A stretch of DNA of 64,000 nt from Eublepharis macularius (GCF_028583425.1 NC_072801.1:11800001-11864000), one strand, 5' to 3'; numbered from the stretch's first letter, positions 1 to 12,606 are shown. Notes: generated by a model from the sequence alone, not told the origin. Made by a program: numbers and translations.

Positions 1-3000
1 ATTTCATGTGAGAGATGGACACAGAATTTCCTGCACCAAAGGAAGAATTAAGATCTCCTGGGCAAAAGGCACGTTTCTTACCCTCATTTTAGTGAGCCTC
101 TCAGGGGCTGAGCACAACTTTAGCAATGGGGATCATTCATTCATAGGTCCTTGCAATCCCATATAATCTTCAGAGATGAGCAAGTGGGCTAAGGTGTAAA
201 AACAAAATGTTAAGGTGGCAGCTTGGGAAAATAGAGACTCTTGTTCTTCTCACAAACAAGCTACTCTGTGATCTCTGTAAGGGGAATAGTAGAAGACATC
301 AACTGATTCAGTATAAAAACCCCAAAAAGACGAGTTGCTAATCAGTAGTTGACAATGGCTGTAACAGAGTAAGATAGAAAATATTAAGTGGTTGCCCATT
401 TTACTGCTTCCAAGGGATTCAGACTGCTATGGCTTAACATGGAACAGACTGAGGTGGCATCCAGTATGTACGCAAAACAACTCAATTCTAAACAAAAAAG
501 TGGGGCATAAGACTGTCTTGCTTCTATTATAATGGCACAATCAAGTTGGAGATACTCAAATTAAGTTATCCTACTGTTTTCAAATGTTTTGTTTACTTAG
601 AAATTTTATAGCATGCCTTTCAACAGAACAATTTTCAAGGCAGGGAGCAAACATAAAACCAATATACAATTAAAACATCAATAAAAATCTGCAGGAGGCA
701 ATAAGGAGAAAATAACAAACATGCTTTCCATAAAAGCAAACAGGCACGTTAACCATAACAACCCTGCCTCTCATTTTTAAATTCTACTGACGTGCAGATG
801 TGATCATAGTTTGCAGCTCATTTTTATTCATATTTTACAGAAGTGGAGGGGTGTCACAAAGCAATCTCATATTCAGGAATGCCTAGATCTCCTAAAATAT
901 GCTTTGTTTACTTGGCATAAAAGCTAATGGGCCTCTTTGCCTCACCCCCCCCCCTCTTTGCCTCATGTTTAAAGTTAACAGAGAAGTCAAATGCATTTTC
1001 AACATCAGCCCAAGTTCATTGGAATGATATTTACACCTGAATCATTTTCTGGCACGGAACCTAAAGAACAAGGTTGAACAACTGGGAATAACAATGCAAT
1101 TTTAGTACTCACAAAATAAGTAATAAGTCACTGGTGTTGGATGACCTTTATCCAAGATTTTTAAAAGGAAAATCAAATATCATATTATTGATGTTCTAAA
1201 GCATCATCCTTATTTCCTGAAGATGGTTTTGCAAAAAACTCTTGCAAAAACGGTAACTCCTGCAAAAATGGTAACTCCTGATAACTACAATATCATGATT
1301 GCTGAGAGACATGTTGGAGACAAATGGTTACTTTTACTATGAAGCATCTCTAGTGCTACATACCGATGCTATTCATTAATATACGTCACAACATAATCAG
1401 CTCAGCACGTTCCTCCACATCCCAACAATAAACTGAAAGAATCAGGAGAACAAGACCACCTACACAGAAATGGAAAAATGCATTATCATTCTTTAGGTAT
1501 TAAATCTCAGACAACATGCACCCATAACAAACCAGAAGAACATGCCTTTGATTCAAAAGGAAATTAAGTAAATCTTTAATCCAAGAGAAAGTCTCATACC
1601 TTTTTATTTACAAAATGGCTATAATATACCAAGCTGATGTCACAAAAATCCAATAAAATAGACAAGATCCAAAGCATAAATTTTAGATATACCCAAGGGC
1701 TCATGTTCACCAGACTGGAGTGAATTTTTCTTCTCTGAACACCAAACTCCTTGTCATATCACAAATTGCTTTGTAACCACCTGGAAATTTCACAATAATG
1801 CTGGGTTTGTGTTCAGGAAAAAAATGAAGCCCTACTGGGTGTGCAAAATAAGCTGCATGATTCTTTGGACTGTGGCCACCCTGACTTTATTATCTTTTAC
1901 TAAAAGTTCAATAATCTCAGAGATGCTCTCTTTCACATAATAATATGCCTGACCAAACATCAAGAAAGTAGTCACTCACAAGTCAAACAGCATTTAAATT
2001 AATGATGACTATATAAACACTACCAAGCTAGCTTAAAATGTTTGCTAATTCAATCTAGGTATGTTCAAGGCCCTACGCATAAGACTGTTATGCCAATTTC
2101 TGCAATCCTCAGCACAGAAACATTTGCAAAAAGTTTTCAGAACGTTTAAGTTGTCCAAAGGAGAAAAACAAAGCTGCCATTTAAAAAACACAGTTGCACC
2201 AGGCACTTACCACATTGCCCTAGCCCACTCTCTACAGTTTCCCCCCCCCCAAGTCTACGTGTACATAATACCCCTTTACCCATTAAGCCAAAGTTCACAG
2301 CTTCCCAAAAACCTGAAGAATGAGTATCTCAAGTTTTACCCGAAGCTCCTTACTTCCAAAATCTTAAAATGTCTGCAAAAGCTCACTGGCTCACAATAGA
2401 TTAAGCCGTCTTGATTTACAAAAGCTCAGGACTCTTAAGAGCTACTAAGTCATTTATGTCTATTAACAAATAATCTGCAGAAGAGAACATACACAAGGAA
2501 AGGCATGGTTTTGATCTGTCAATCCCAATAAAACCTGTTCCCAAAGATTCCTGGATTGTAGTCAAGAGGAAACCTTCACAAGATCTGTGGAAAACAGCAA
2601 CTGTTAGAGAAGCCTTATCTGATATTCACAAATAGCCATCCAATCAAATTTTGACTGAAGCAGCAACTATTAGTCTTAAAGTATGATGAAAAGAAAAAAG
2701 GAAAAAAGGACAAACACTACTCCCACACATCTTCAAATCTGAAGTCAACTGAATCCCAGCAATTTTTCATCAGGGCTGTAACAGTAATTTGTTACATGGA
2801 ACTGACTAAACAAATTAAGGAAAGAAATCATTAAAAATGTAACCTAAAAAAGTTGAATGCAGGCCATCTTAGAAAAATCAATCTCTTCTTTCCTGCAAAA
2901 ATGTCCAGCCAAGATGGGACCTGATAAAGGTGTGAATGACATACAAAGAAAGGTGTCTCATTTATTTATAAGCCGAATTAGTCAAGTCATACAATCAACT

Positions 3001-6000
3001 CAAGTTTCTTTAATCAGATGGCCATTGTACTATTAACCTATTTTTCATTCCAGGTGAATGAGTTGAATTAGTGGAATCTGTACTACCAACACTAATGCTT
3101 CTCATTAAAAAAACTATTCTGAAGCTTAACTTTGATTAACAGGCAAACCACCAACCAATGACTATTTACTCAAGCTAAAGCAAAACTGAGGTAGCCTACC
3201 TTATGAATGCTAGAAAAAACTATAGCTGTAAACCTCTATCTGCACTAAATGGGAAAATAAATTATGGTTCTGGATTATAGCGTTTTACAATGGTGCCTTT
3301 CCATCAATAGAAAAAATGCATGATGGTAGACTGCGTACATACACAGTCTACCATCAGAAGAGTTTCAGTAAACTAGGAAAAAACTTAACTAACAATAAAG
3401 TACTGCCATTATTTAACAAAAAGCGACAGGGAATACTTTCTGTAATTCACGTGCAGTATTTAAGATACAAGGGAAACTTTCTACATCAGTGGTCATTTGT
3501 AAATTATGACTCTGCAATAGGTTAGAAGTTTCCTCCCTCAACAATTTTCCCAAAGAAAACACAATTACAAACTCTCTGCTGAGCCAGTTAAAAGAATACA
3601 TAACCTTATGCCTAGTCAGTCTAGCATGGCTGTATTTTTACCACAGTAACTGTTCTCAGAGCCTGAAGCACGGATCATAAAGACTAGTTTTTACAGAGAT
3701 CTTTTTCATTGAAGCTATCAATGTCATTATTTCTGAACTAATCTTGAAAGGAACTGTATTTTCCCTATACATGGCCTAAACGTTATTATAGAGCTTGCTA
3801 ACTGACAACAGAACAGAGTTCACACTGGGATCCAATACTGGGAATACTACTGAGGAAAGGGAGTTTGAACGCAGACTCTAATTGAACTTGGCAATTAAAA
3901 ATGTTAAACAACTGAGGTCAAGCTTCCTTTCCAAGTTTTCCATTCATCTAACAGTTCTATGTCACAATGGTAAACTTTTACAAGAATGCTGCAGTACGAA
4001 CTGCTTCCAACAATACAGTTTTGTATTATGCAGTTTTCTTTTATTCTATTTTTATATATCTCTCTTTGATAATTATTAGGACTAATGGAAAGAGGGCAAA
4101 GTCCTATTAGATTGCAAGCTAGCCTAAAGAATTCTGTGCCACTTTTGGAATTCTTTTGCATTTTTGCATCCAATCCAACAAACAACTGTACAAGTTTACA
4201 CTGGTTTGTTTGGATTTTGTTCTTGTATCAAGGGGTGCTATCATTTCTAGGAGCACAACTACACTCCTTCCTTTTTGCCTGTCTCACATATGCTGAGCCC
4301 ATCTTCAGTACCATTACTTAGCTCTCAGTTGTTTTTGGCTATATGTTGTGCCCTTCTTTCATTCCAACTTTCACACCTATCTCCTCTCCAAATGAAATCA
4401 TTCATCTACCATTGCTTCTAACAGCTAAAGCGCTTGAGCTAGTTTCTAATGATCCCTTGTAATCTGTGGCACTCCTTCACAAGTTGTTCTTTATGTTTAC
4501 TTGCACTCTCGTTCCCCCACATGGCTTAAGAACAAATCTTGATTTTTGATATGATTTGACAGGGATAATTATGAGTGTGTCCTCCGTCAATCCTTCAATG
4601 CCTTGATGGAGCCACACCTACTGGAGCTGCATGATACAAATCCAGGTCATCTTTCAGTAATATCTGGCAGTAATGTGGGTTTTCTGGAAAAGCCTGAATC
4701 AGAAAATTTTCCAAATCAAATTAAGATAAACGTAAATTATTTAACTTATGTTAGTAAAAAGAAGTCATGCACACCATGCACAAGCCAGAACCATGTACCA
4801 GCACTGGGGCTTCTTTCTCCATGCCTCCTATCCCACATGTAGATCATCTAACAAGATGGATAAGCAGAACTGCCCTGATAGCTATTGACAGACAACGTTT
4901 ATATATTTGGCACAAAATTTTTTCATGGAAATATGTGGCATCAGGAAGTTTTTTGCCCCACATCACTGGTATTTAGGGATTTGTATCTCTCCCTATTTTA
5001 AACCAGCAAAATGCATTTTCTAGGAATGTGGAGTATTTTGTATATTGTGAACGTTACCACAAACATACTATATTTATTTTTGTGAATGTTTCTATATTGT
5101 TCCCCATCCCCACCCATGGGCTTTAAGTGGTCTACATAGTAATTTACAGTGTCATAAGCCACTAATTTATCATTTAAAAATGATAAGATTTTAACCAATT
5201 ATAAAAACCAATCAAAATCTCAATTCAGACAACCTAGCAGTATCAAATCCTACTGTTTGACAGCCAGTAGCAAGTCAATCTGTGCTGCCCTCCTGAAAGA
5301 AACTGTCTTACATATTTGGTGGAAGACAGAAAAGGAGGCTACAGAACATAACTCAGCTGGTAGTCTATATCAGAGCAGCTATAAAAAACAACAACCCTGG
5401 AACCGATTGTCCTAACACAGAAGAGGAACTGACATGGTGAGCAGAAGTGGTGCACAAGCTTATACAAGGAAAGGCCGCCTTCAATGTGCATACAATGTAT
5501 ATGCAAATGGCATGTACTCTGTCCATATGAGTGAGTACAAAACAAAGGAAGCCATTTCATATTAATGATCCTTAAAAACACACAGGATTCCGAATTATGC
5601 AGCACTGTCTCCAGCCATCCTCTGACTTTACATTATAATTTCCTAAGGGCATCAGTCCTTTTTACATATGCATGCTAATGGCACAGAACTCCATCATATT
5701 CCCCATTCTCCCAATCTCAAACAGAGGGCACCACAAAACCACCACCTGGACCATTGGACTTCCGGTTATTATAGTTACTGACACACTGCAGTGCCAAGCT
5801 GTTTCTATTCTCCTGGAGAATATTTATATCGAGAGAAGTTGCTGAAAGTTCCAAAGACCAATCCATTGGACACATACGAGGCAGATTCTCATGGGAGAAA
5901 TCTTGTAAGGCAAAATTCCTTCTGTCTCACTATCTCACTTTGACATATATTTGGTCCATGGTGCTAAGAAATATATGTCCCCAATCACCAGTGTTCTCCC

Positions 6001-7779
6001 TTTTAGTCTTCCCAGAAATACCTTTTAATGTACATCAATAAAGCCTGCACATCTTATGGCACACCTGAGTAAGCAAGCACAGCCTACCAGGCACATGTTT
6101 CAGCTTGCTAGATTCAGCCCTCTGAAGTGTAAGATAGGCCACTGTCCTTGCCCAGCCCAGCATCATGAGATGGATGTGGAGTAAGAGGTTGTTACAGCAA
6201 TGGTTCTTGCTTGCAAGTTAACTGGTGCTCAGGCCTTGACCTCTATTTCTTTGCAGAGGGTCCCATAGCTAAACTGGAAGCTGACTAGGTTATAGCAATT
6301 ACAAACTAGAAGTTTGTTTCTTACATGACTCAAGCTGCATGCTTGGCCTCCTTAAAAAGGAAAACCATGCAGAACGATCAGATAACACAGTGCTACACTG
6401 AGCCTGAAGTACAAAGAGTAACTATGTCATCTGCTCCTCCCTCATATCCCAATTTAAATATTATTGGAGTGGTCCATAATGGAACTGGCAGCCACAACAC
6501 TCAGGTAACCAAGAATTGGCTCTGAACAATGGTCAAATCTGAACTCAGCCATGCATTAATTTAGTTACCTGTAAGCAAGTAGTAAAACAAAGGCTGCAGA
6601 AAGCAAGCCCTGAGAAAGCATGCCAAGGGAGGAGAGTACTAGCCTAGCCTACCTCACAGGATTGTAAAAAAAATGTGACTTATCAATGCCGGTGTAAGCT
6701 TGAAATAATCACTGTAAGGATTACTAGTTCAGTTAGGATTACTAGTTCAGATCTCTTAGAAAAAGCAATAAACACAAAGTGTTACTATTTTGTTAGGAAC
6801 TAACAGTTGGTCTCTCTATCCCACCCTGATCTCTCCCTGCTTTCTGCTCATTCCATCTTGTCCCTTACTGGGCTGCTGAGACTTCATATTAAGAATCTGG
6901 CCTAATGGACACAGTGTCCCTCTGGCTAGATTTATATTTCACCCTTCTTCCAAGAGACTCATTAAGAGTAGTCTACATGGGCCATCATTCCCCCACTGTA
7001 TACTCATAACAATCTTGGGAGGGAGGTTAGGCTGAGACTGTCACCCAGTTTGTTTCATGGCAGCACATGTGTGATTTGAACAAAAGTCAGGAGTGCGTAA
7101 ACACACACAGGATGTAAAATGTTAAACATTTTAGCCTATAAACAATAAGGACCTGTTTGCTGTTTAAATACTGGTGTAAGTATTTAAATGCTTTCCAAAG
7201 CTTGGAAAACTGGCAAAGGGTCACCTGTGCATTCCAGGATTGTCTGTGCCTGGTCTTACTATTAATTGCTTGTAAACAAGATGGACAGCAAATCACATAA
7301 ACATGTTAATTTTTCTTCACAAAAATCAGTAGCAGATCTGATAATAGGCAAGAAAACATACATTGTCTAGAGCAACAGATTGTTTTTAAATTTTTCTTTT
7401 AAAATATTTTTTTAAAACTGGAATACACTCACAGACACATGAAAAAAGCCACTACAAAACAGATTCATTTTGTCACTTTTGCTAATGATGAGAATGAGAT
7501 AATTACAGCACTTATGCTAACAATGGTATTGGTTTTTTGACAATTTAAGAAGTTGCTTTTATGAAAAAAAATTGACATCTACACACATATACTCTCTTTG
7601 AACATTTAAGGGAAAAACAAACACTATTTAACATATCATTATGAACTGACAGTGTCTCTTGCCAGATCCTCACAGCACTGTCAGAATATGTAGTGGTTAG
7701 AGAACTGGGGTTTGAATGCCCACATGGCCCTGAGGCCTGTTGAACAGCACTGGGCCAGCCTGTCTCTCTCTCCAGCTTA

Positions 7780-8370
7780 GTCTACCTGACAAGGCCGCTG
7801 TGTGAATAAAAAGGAAAGAACCATGAGCCTGGCTGGGTAACCTTGGCCCAGGCAGTTTCTATTTTGCTACTACCCATTTCACAGAGGATAACAAAAGAAC
7901 ATATGAAGATGCCTTATAGCGAATCAGACCCTTGCTCCACTTTTTCAGGCAGAGGTCTTTCACATCACCTCCTACCTGGTTCTTTTAGCTGGAGATGCTG
8001 GGGACTGAACCAGCAGCCTTCTGCTGGCCAAGCAGATGCTCTACCACTGAGCCACTGGCCCCTCCCCTGTGGGAAAACCATAAATCTTGCTGGGTGAACA
8101 TGGTCCAATCAGTATCTTTCCCTCTCGGCCCAGCCTACCTCACAGGGATGTTGTGAAAATAACGCAGAGGCAGGGAGAACCATGACCCTTGCAGGAGTAG
8201 GAGGACCCCTCTCCCAGTCTGGCCTGGCGTAGAGGGGCTGTTGTGAGGATCAAACAGAGAAAGGGAGAACTAGAGTAACCACAGCAGGCGTCTCTTCCAG
8301 GCTTGCCCACCTCCCAGGGTTGTTTGCCAGGATAAAATGGGAGAGGGGAGGGCCATGACCTTGGCTGGGG
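7780..8370. repeat. Degenerate tandem SINE-tail-like segments, interrupted by a tRNA-type SINE
   Basis: Four diverged copies of a segment resembling the SINE phrase CTACCTCACAGGGTTGTTGTG followed by a GGAGAACCATGACC-like end occur near 7782-7842, 8128-8195, 8225-8276 and 8303-8368. A tRNA-derived SINE on the minus strand (7896-8066) sits between the first and second. It looks like local tandem amplification of SINE-derived sequence followed by a younger insertion. Confidence 0.5.
7896..8066 (-). mobile_element. tRNA-derived SINE
   Basis: On the minus strand the sequence shows a box-A-like GTGGCTCAGTGGTAGAGC and a degenerate box B (GGTTCAGTCC), then a body ending near ATAAGGCATCTTCATATG. This SINE family recurs near 19.9, 34.2, 47.7/48.4 and 57.2 kb in the window. 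Confidence 0.65.
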
Positions 8371-8739
8371 GTCCACAGAGCCATCACTCTCTCTCTCTGC
8401 CAGATGCCTCTGGGGCTGCTCTGGCCAAACAGACACTCTTCAACATCCTCTGTTTGACTGTGACATGCTCAATGTGGCAAGAGATAGTTGGATAAAACCT
8501 TATATCCAAGACTCTAGCTGTGTAGTGGGCAATTGTAGGTTTGATGGTTGTTGTGGGTTTTCCGGGCTGTATTGCCGTGGTCTTGTAGGTTTCTTTTAGC
8601 AGCGGTGGGTTTTAATATTACATTGGCAGTTATCAAGTTCCTCTCTCGGTCGATTAAGAATTTATTAAATTTCTATATTATATAGCTCTACATATTAGTA
8701 GCTTTTCTCTTATGTGACGCTGTTCAGAGCTGAATTGGC

Positions 8740-9112
8740 TGTACGAGCAGTATCACTAAAGCAAGTTGCCACCCTCCAGGTGGGGTCGGGAGATCCTCTG
8801 GAATTCCAAATGTTCTCCAGGCGACAGATATCAGTGCCCCTGGAGGAAGGGGCAGCTTTGGAGGGGGGGGGGAGACCATCTAGGCTTGCCATGCTCCTGG
8901 TGGTGGCTGGAGAGCTCCCAGAATTACAACTGAACTCCAGGTGACATAGATCAGTTCCCCTGGAGAAAATAGCTGCTTTGAACAGCGGTCTCTATGGGAT
9001 TATAACCTGCTGAGCTCCATCCCTTCCCCAAGCCCCACAAGCTCCATCCCCCCAAATCTCCTGGCATTTCCCTGCTATCCCCGCTGAGCTCCCTCCCCAG
9101 GCTCCACCCTGC
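8740..9112. repeat. Interspersed repeat, two partial units (also at 18.87-19.09 kb)
   Basis: Two adjacent stretches share the phrase GATCAGTTCCCCTGGAGAA or a variant (about 8828-8860 and 8948-8968), with CTCCAGGTG-type and CTCCACCC-rich flanks. The same element occurs at 18868-19085. I do not recognise the family. It reaches almost to the exon-1 donor of GNA12. Confidence 0.5.
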
Positions 9113-9218
9113 AGGGACGTCCCAGGCCCGAGTGGGCAGCCCTGCCCTGCGCCTCCTCCCGCCCACCTCGCAAGGCTGTCGTGCGGCTGCCCGCTCTCTT
9201 CCCCCCCCCCCGCCCCAC

Positions 9219-9548
9219 CTTGAGGATGTTCTCGTAGATGGTGGCCCTGAACTCGAGCAGCGCCTTCTGGTCGAACTCGCGGCCGTGGATGATGCGCATC
9301 TGCTTGAGGAAGGTCGACTTGCCGCTCTCGCCGGCGCCCAGCAGCAGGATCCGGACCAGGCGCCGGACCGAGCGCCGCTCGCGGGCCAGCATGGCGTCGA
9401 TCTCCCGGCTCCGCCGCCGGGCCTCGCGCTCGCTGTCCCGGCTCTGCTGCTCTTTGCCTTCGCCGCCCGCCGCCCGCTCCCCGCCGGACCGGCTCGGCGC
9501 GTCGGGGGACAGGAGGCAGCGGCTCAGCGTCCGCACCACCCCGGACAT
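9219..9548 (-). CDS. GNA12: GNA12 coding exon 1 (G protein subunit alpha-12, residues 1-110)
   Basis: This exon encodes the N-terminus of G-alpha-12, the membrane-bound GTPase that couples GPCRs to RhoGEFs and Rho. Read on the minus strand from the ATG at 9548, the protein begins [13 protein letters not shown], the vertebrate G-alpha-12 start. Cys11 is the known palmitoylation position. A charged N-terminal helix (about residues 38-66) is followed by the P-loop GAGESGKS (71-78) and the family-typical [10 protein letters not shown]. The exon ends in NILK with a consensus donor (AAG|GTGGGG) in phase 0, as in the human gene from memory. The other exons must lie left of base 1. The Ser/Gly/Glu-rich stretch at residues 14-36 is a variable part of the family. 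An in-frame ATG lies 30 codons upstream (9638) in a weak context; I chose 9548 because it matches the conserved start and has G at -3. Confidence 0.97.
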
Positions 9549-9986
9549 GGCAGCGGTGGAGGAGAAGGAGGGGAGGAGAAACGGCGGCCCAGAAAGCGGC
9601 GGCGGGCGAGGGGGCTCTTCCTCCGCCTTGTCCGGCATCGGCCGCCGCCTCAGACCACGAATCCCAGCGGAAGGCCCGGCCCGCCCATCTGTGAGGGGAG
9701 GGCGCGGCCCGCGGAGGGGAGGGGAAGGGCCGGCGCCTCCTCAGCGATTCCCCTCAGGAAAAAAGCCGAGCCCCCCTCAAAAAGGGCGGGAAAAGAAGGC
9801 CGCCGGTCCGCCCCGCCGCCGCTTTTCGGCCGTTGAGGTTACTTCAGGAATAGGGAGGGGGAGGGGCGCCGCCTCGGCCTCCCCCTCGTAGCTCTTTCGG
9901 TCACTCACGGGAGATTTTTTTTCCCCCTGCCCTCACGCCCACCAACCTCAAAAAGGGCAGCTGGGCGTCGGCACATCCGTCCATTC

Positions 9987-10309
9987 ATTGGACCAAGCCT
10001 CGTCTGTCAAGTGCCGTCCCGCCTTCCCATTGGGTGAGTGTTGAGGAGAAGTGGGAGAGGCCTGGAAGAAGGCGTGGGAAAGGGAGGGACAGGAGGTTTC
10101 CCATTGGATGAGGGGAGAAGGTGAAGGTGCCTAGGAGGCGGGGAGAGGAGTCAAGGGGCGGGATTTGGTGCCCCAGCGCCTATCAGAGCGGATTAAGGGA
10201 AAGGGGCGGTAGCCATGGGGGAAGGGGAGAAGAGAAAGAGTGGAGTGAAGCGTGCGTGGGAGGGGGCGGAGTTTTCCCCATCAGAAGAGCCGAGCCCTTC
10301 CATCATTGG
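9987..10309 (-). promoter_or_regulatory. Cluster of four CCAAT boxes upstream of GNA12
   Basis: ATTGG on the + strand (CCAAT in the direction of GNA12 transcription) occurs at 9987-9991, 10029-10033, 10103-10107 and 10305-10309. All have the same orientation and lie 440-760 bp upstream of the start codon inside the CpG island. Clustered, co-oriented CCAAT boxes are typical NF-Y sites in TATA-less promoters. Function is inferred from the motifs only. Confidence 0.55.
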
Positions 10310-10809
10310 ACGGGGAGTTTAGTGATGTCATTTTTCATGGAATTATGAATGGAATGGAAAAGGGCGTATCTCCCTGTAGGCAAACGCGCCGTCTCTGCAA
10401 TGCCCTTATTAGGAGCAACCCATTGACGCGTAATAGTGTGCGAGCTTTCCAGTTGTCCCAAACTTTTCGTCTGGAAAGATGTTACAGAACAAGAACGAGG
10501 AGACAGACGAGTTGGGTATTCTGGCGGGAAAAGAAAATTAAGGTTTGGGGGCAGTGGCCATAAGAAACAAGAGACAATAAAAGAAACCCCATAACTCCCT
10601 GGGGAGTGAATTGAACCTGCTTGTAGGGAACTCTAGCACCTTTGCTTTCTGGTTTTTTTAGCAGCCTCCCACCAATCAGACACTCATGTAGTCCCTCCTC
10701 CTCCCAGCCCTCTAGCCCAGCTAGGTGTATCTCGGCGTGGAGCGCAAGGTGCTAGAGAGGTTTAAAAGAGCAGCCCTTTACAAGAGAAAAGATCTTTATT
10801 ACTAATACT

Positions 10810-10927
<118 letters not shown>

Positions 10928-11669
10928 TCCTACTTCAAACAAAAAGACACTGAGGAGGCAGGGGCATAGACTTTCAATTTCGGGGTGAAGGGCTGAGGCT
11001 GGGCCAGAGGCATTGCTATATTCGGTCCTTAAAGAACCTGGGCCCAGTGACATCATAGGGAGGAGCCAATGATATCATAGGAAGGGGCTTCCATTGCCAC
11101 CATCTATGGAGGCGGAACCATGGGGGATTTAGGGAGGGGCTCCCCACAAATTTAGGGGGACTAGGGCACCTATGGGGACCCCTCTAACAATGCCCCTGGG
11201 CTGGGCCAAACCTAGGAAAAGGTGGGAGTTGGGCAGTGGCTATAGTGCTATCTCAGCAATCTCCCGCTGTGTCCTGTTTTTGAAAATCACTTTTAGGATA
11301 GTCACTTTAAGATCTACAAATATACATACCATGTGTACAGGACAAACTAATGGCCACAAATTTGACACTAAGAAAGTCAACACAGAAAAGCCTGCAGGGG
11401 AACATTTTTAAAGTTTTCTTGGACGTTCATTTATAGGAGTCTTGATTCTGCCTTATTCATAAGGGTGACTTAGTACTGAAATTTACTAAATTGTGGCATT
11501 GCAGATGCCTTCATTTGGTAAATGTGTGGTTGAAGTCTGAACCAGGGCAGAATACAAAACAGTTGCTATGCACTCGATTTCTGAGCAATGTGCAGAGCTC
11601 AAAGTAGTAGCAATCTTCTCATTTCAAACTCATATCCTATTAATTTATTTTTATTTTATCACATTTCTA

Positions 11670-12280
11670 TTTTTTTTTATATAAATTTTTTATTTTTCAA
11701 ACTACAAAACACTACACAGCACTACACAAGACTATCACAAAGAAAGGGGAAAGGGAAGGGACAAAGGGGGATGGAAAAAGAAGAGGGGGGGATGACCTAC
11801 AAACACTAAACACTACACTTCAATGTTTTCCCTTCATACTGTCATAATACAAAAATAGCTCCATAGGATAATGATGGAGTGGTTAATCATACAGAGAATA
11901 GGCATTTCAAATTCTGATTAAACTTTCCTCCCCCTTCTAGGTCCCGGACGCAATTCTCTCTGTGCAACCGCTGTTGCGGTGCTCTCCTCCTCCTCCCCCC
12001 CCTCCGGCTTCTCCTTTTCTTCGTTCTCGGTGCAGCAGAATTCCGGGTTTTTCTCCTCAAAATCCTTTAGTTGATCTTCTGATAATATCTTATAGGCCTG
12101 ATCTTTATATCTAAACCATATTCCTTCCGGGAATAACCATTTGTACTTTATTCCATGGTCCCTCAGAAGAGCTGCAAACTTTTTATACTTAAAACGCCTT
12201 TTCCGGACTAGAAATGGAACGTCCTTCAAAATCTTGACTTTCAAACCCATAAAGTCCAAATCCGCATTGTATGAGTTATA
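11670..12280 (-). mobile_element. L1-type retrotransposon insertion: ORF1 C-terminus plus 3' UTR and A-tail
   Basis: An 18-bp target duplication (TATTTTATCACATTTCTA at 11652-11669 and 12281-12298) frames the insertion exactly. The sense strand is minus. It opens inside an ORF1p-like C-terminal domain (open frame from 12280 to the stop at 11918). That domain has the L1 signature order, with VKILKDVPFLVRKRR followed by a YKWLFPEGIWFRYKDQ stretch. About 250 bp of 3' UTR and an A-rich tail (T-rich on + at 11670-11700) follow. No ORF2 lies between ORF1 and the tail, so this is either an internally deleted copy or an ORF1-only (HAL1-like) element. The target is an older LINE/SINE tail (11630-12360). 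Confidence 0.8.
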
Positions 12281-12298
12281 TATTTTATCACATTTCTA

Positions 12299-12360
12299 GA
12301 CTGCCCTCCCCATCAGACAGGCTCAGGGCGGTTTAACAACAGTTTAAAACAGTAAAAACA
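12299..12360 (-). mobile_element. LINE 3'-end fragment split by the L1-type insertion
   Basis: On the minus strand this reads CCGCCCTGAGCCTG followed by GGGGAGGGCAGTC, a tail shared with copies at 20580-20815 and 28063-28190. Its other half lies left of 11670, separated by the L1-type insertion. Confidence 0.55.
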
Positions 12361-12361
12361 T

Positions 12362-12606
12362 ATTGTCGAAGGCTTTCACGGCCGGAGAACGATGGTTGTT
12401 GCGGATTTTCCGGGCTGTATAGCCGTGGTCTTGGCATCTTCAGAGGTGTAGCACCAAAAGACAGAGATCTCTCAGTGTCACTGAGAGATCTCTGTCTTTT
12501 GGTGCTACACCTCTGAAGATGCCAGCCACAGCTGCCAGCGAAACGTCAGGAACTACAATGCCAAGACCACGGCTATACAGCCCAGAAAATCCGCAACAAC
12601 CACAGT
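12362..12606. repeat. Fold-back interspersed repeat
   Basis: The left arm (from AGGCTTTCACGGCCGG to CTCAGTG at about 12477) is followed at once by its near-perfect reverse complement through about 12600, apart from an extra 38-bp segment containing AGCGAAACGTCAGGAAC in the right arm. A fragment of the same repeat (GGGCTGTATTGCCGTGGTC) is at about 8565-8583. It looks like two opposite copies of one element. I could not assign the family. Confidence 0.65.

Larger units (their letters stand above)
1..9218 (-). other. GNA12: GNA12 intron 1 (5' part)
   Basis: This is the sequence downstream of the exon-1 donor. Bases 1 to about 7670 are AT-rich and apparently single copy, with no exon I can recognise and only short low-complexity runs (a C run near 945, a C run near 2240). 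No exon-2 peptide of G-alpha-12 was seen, which fits a long first intron. From about 7.68 kb to 9.1 kb it becomes SINE-like and repetitive (separate entries). Confidence 0.8.
9120..10330. promoter_or_regulatory. CpG island covering GNA12 exon 1, 5' UTR and promoter
   Basis: CpG density and G+C rise sharply here and fall again on both sides. The island covers exon 1, the presumed 5' UTR (above 9548) and upstream DNA. No TATA box is evident. GC boxes of the GGGCGG type occur near 9785, 10152 and 10203. This is the usual architecture of a broadly expressed vertebrate gene promoter. The exact transcription start cannot be seen. Confidence 0.8.

Noticed and set aside
1-7600. Hidden second exon of GNA12 in the left part of the window
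   Set aside because: The expected peptide (a GSRVLVDARDKLG-like start) was not seen in any frame listed or read; intron 1 is probably longer than this.
9132-9891. Long + strand open frames (234 and 217 residues) opposite GNA12 exon 1
   Set aside because: They are antisense to the recognised G-alpha-12 exon and CpG island. High G+C removes stop codons; composition is Arg/Pro-rich with no domain.
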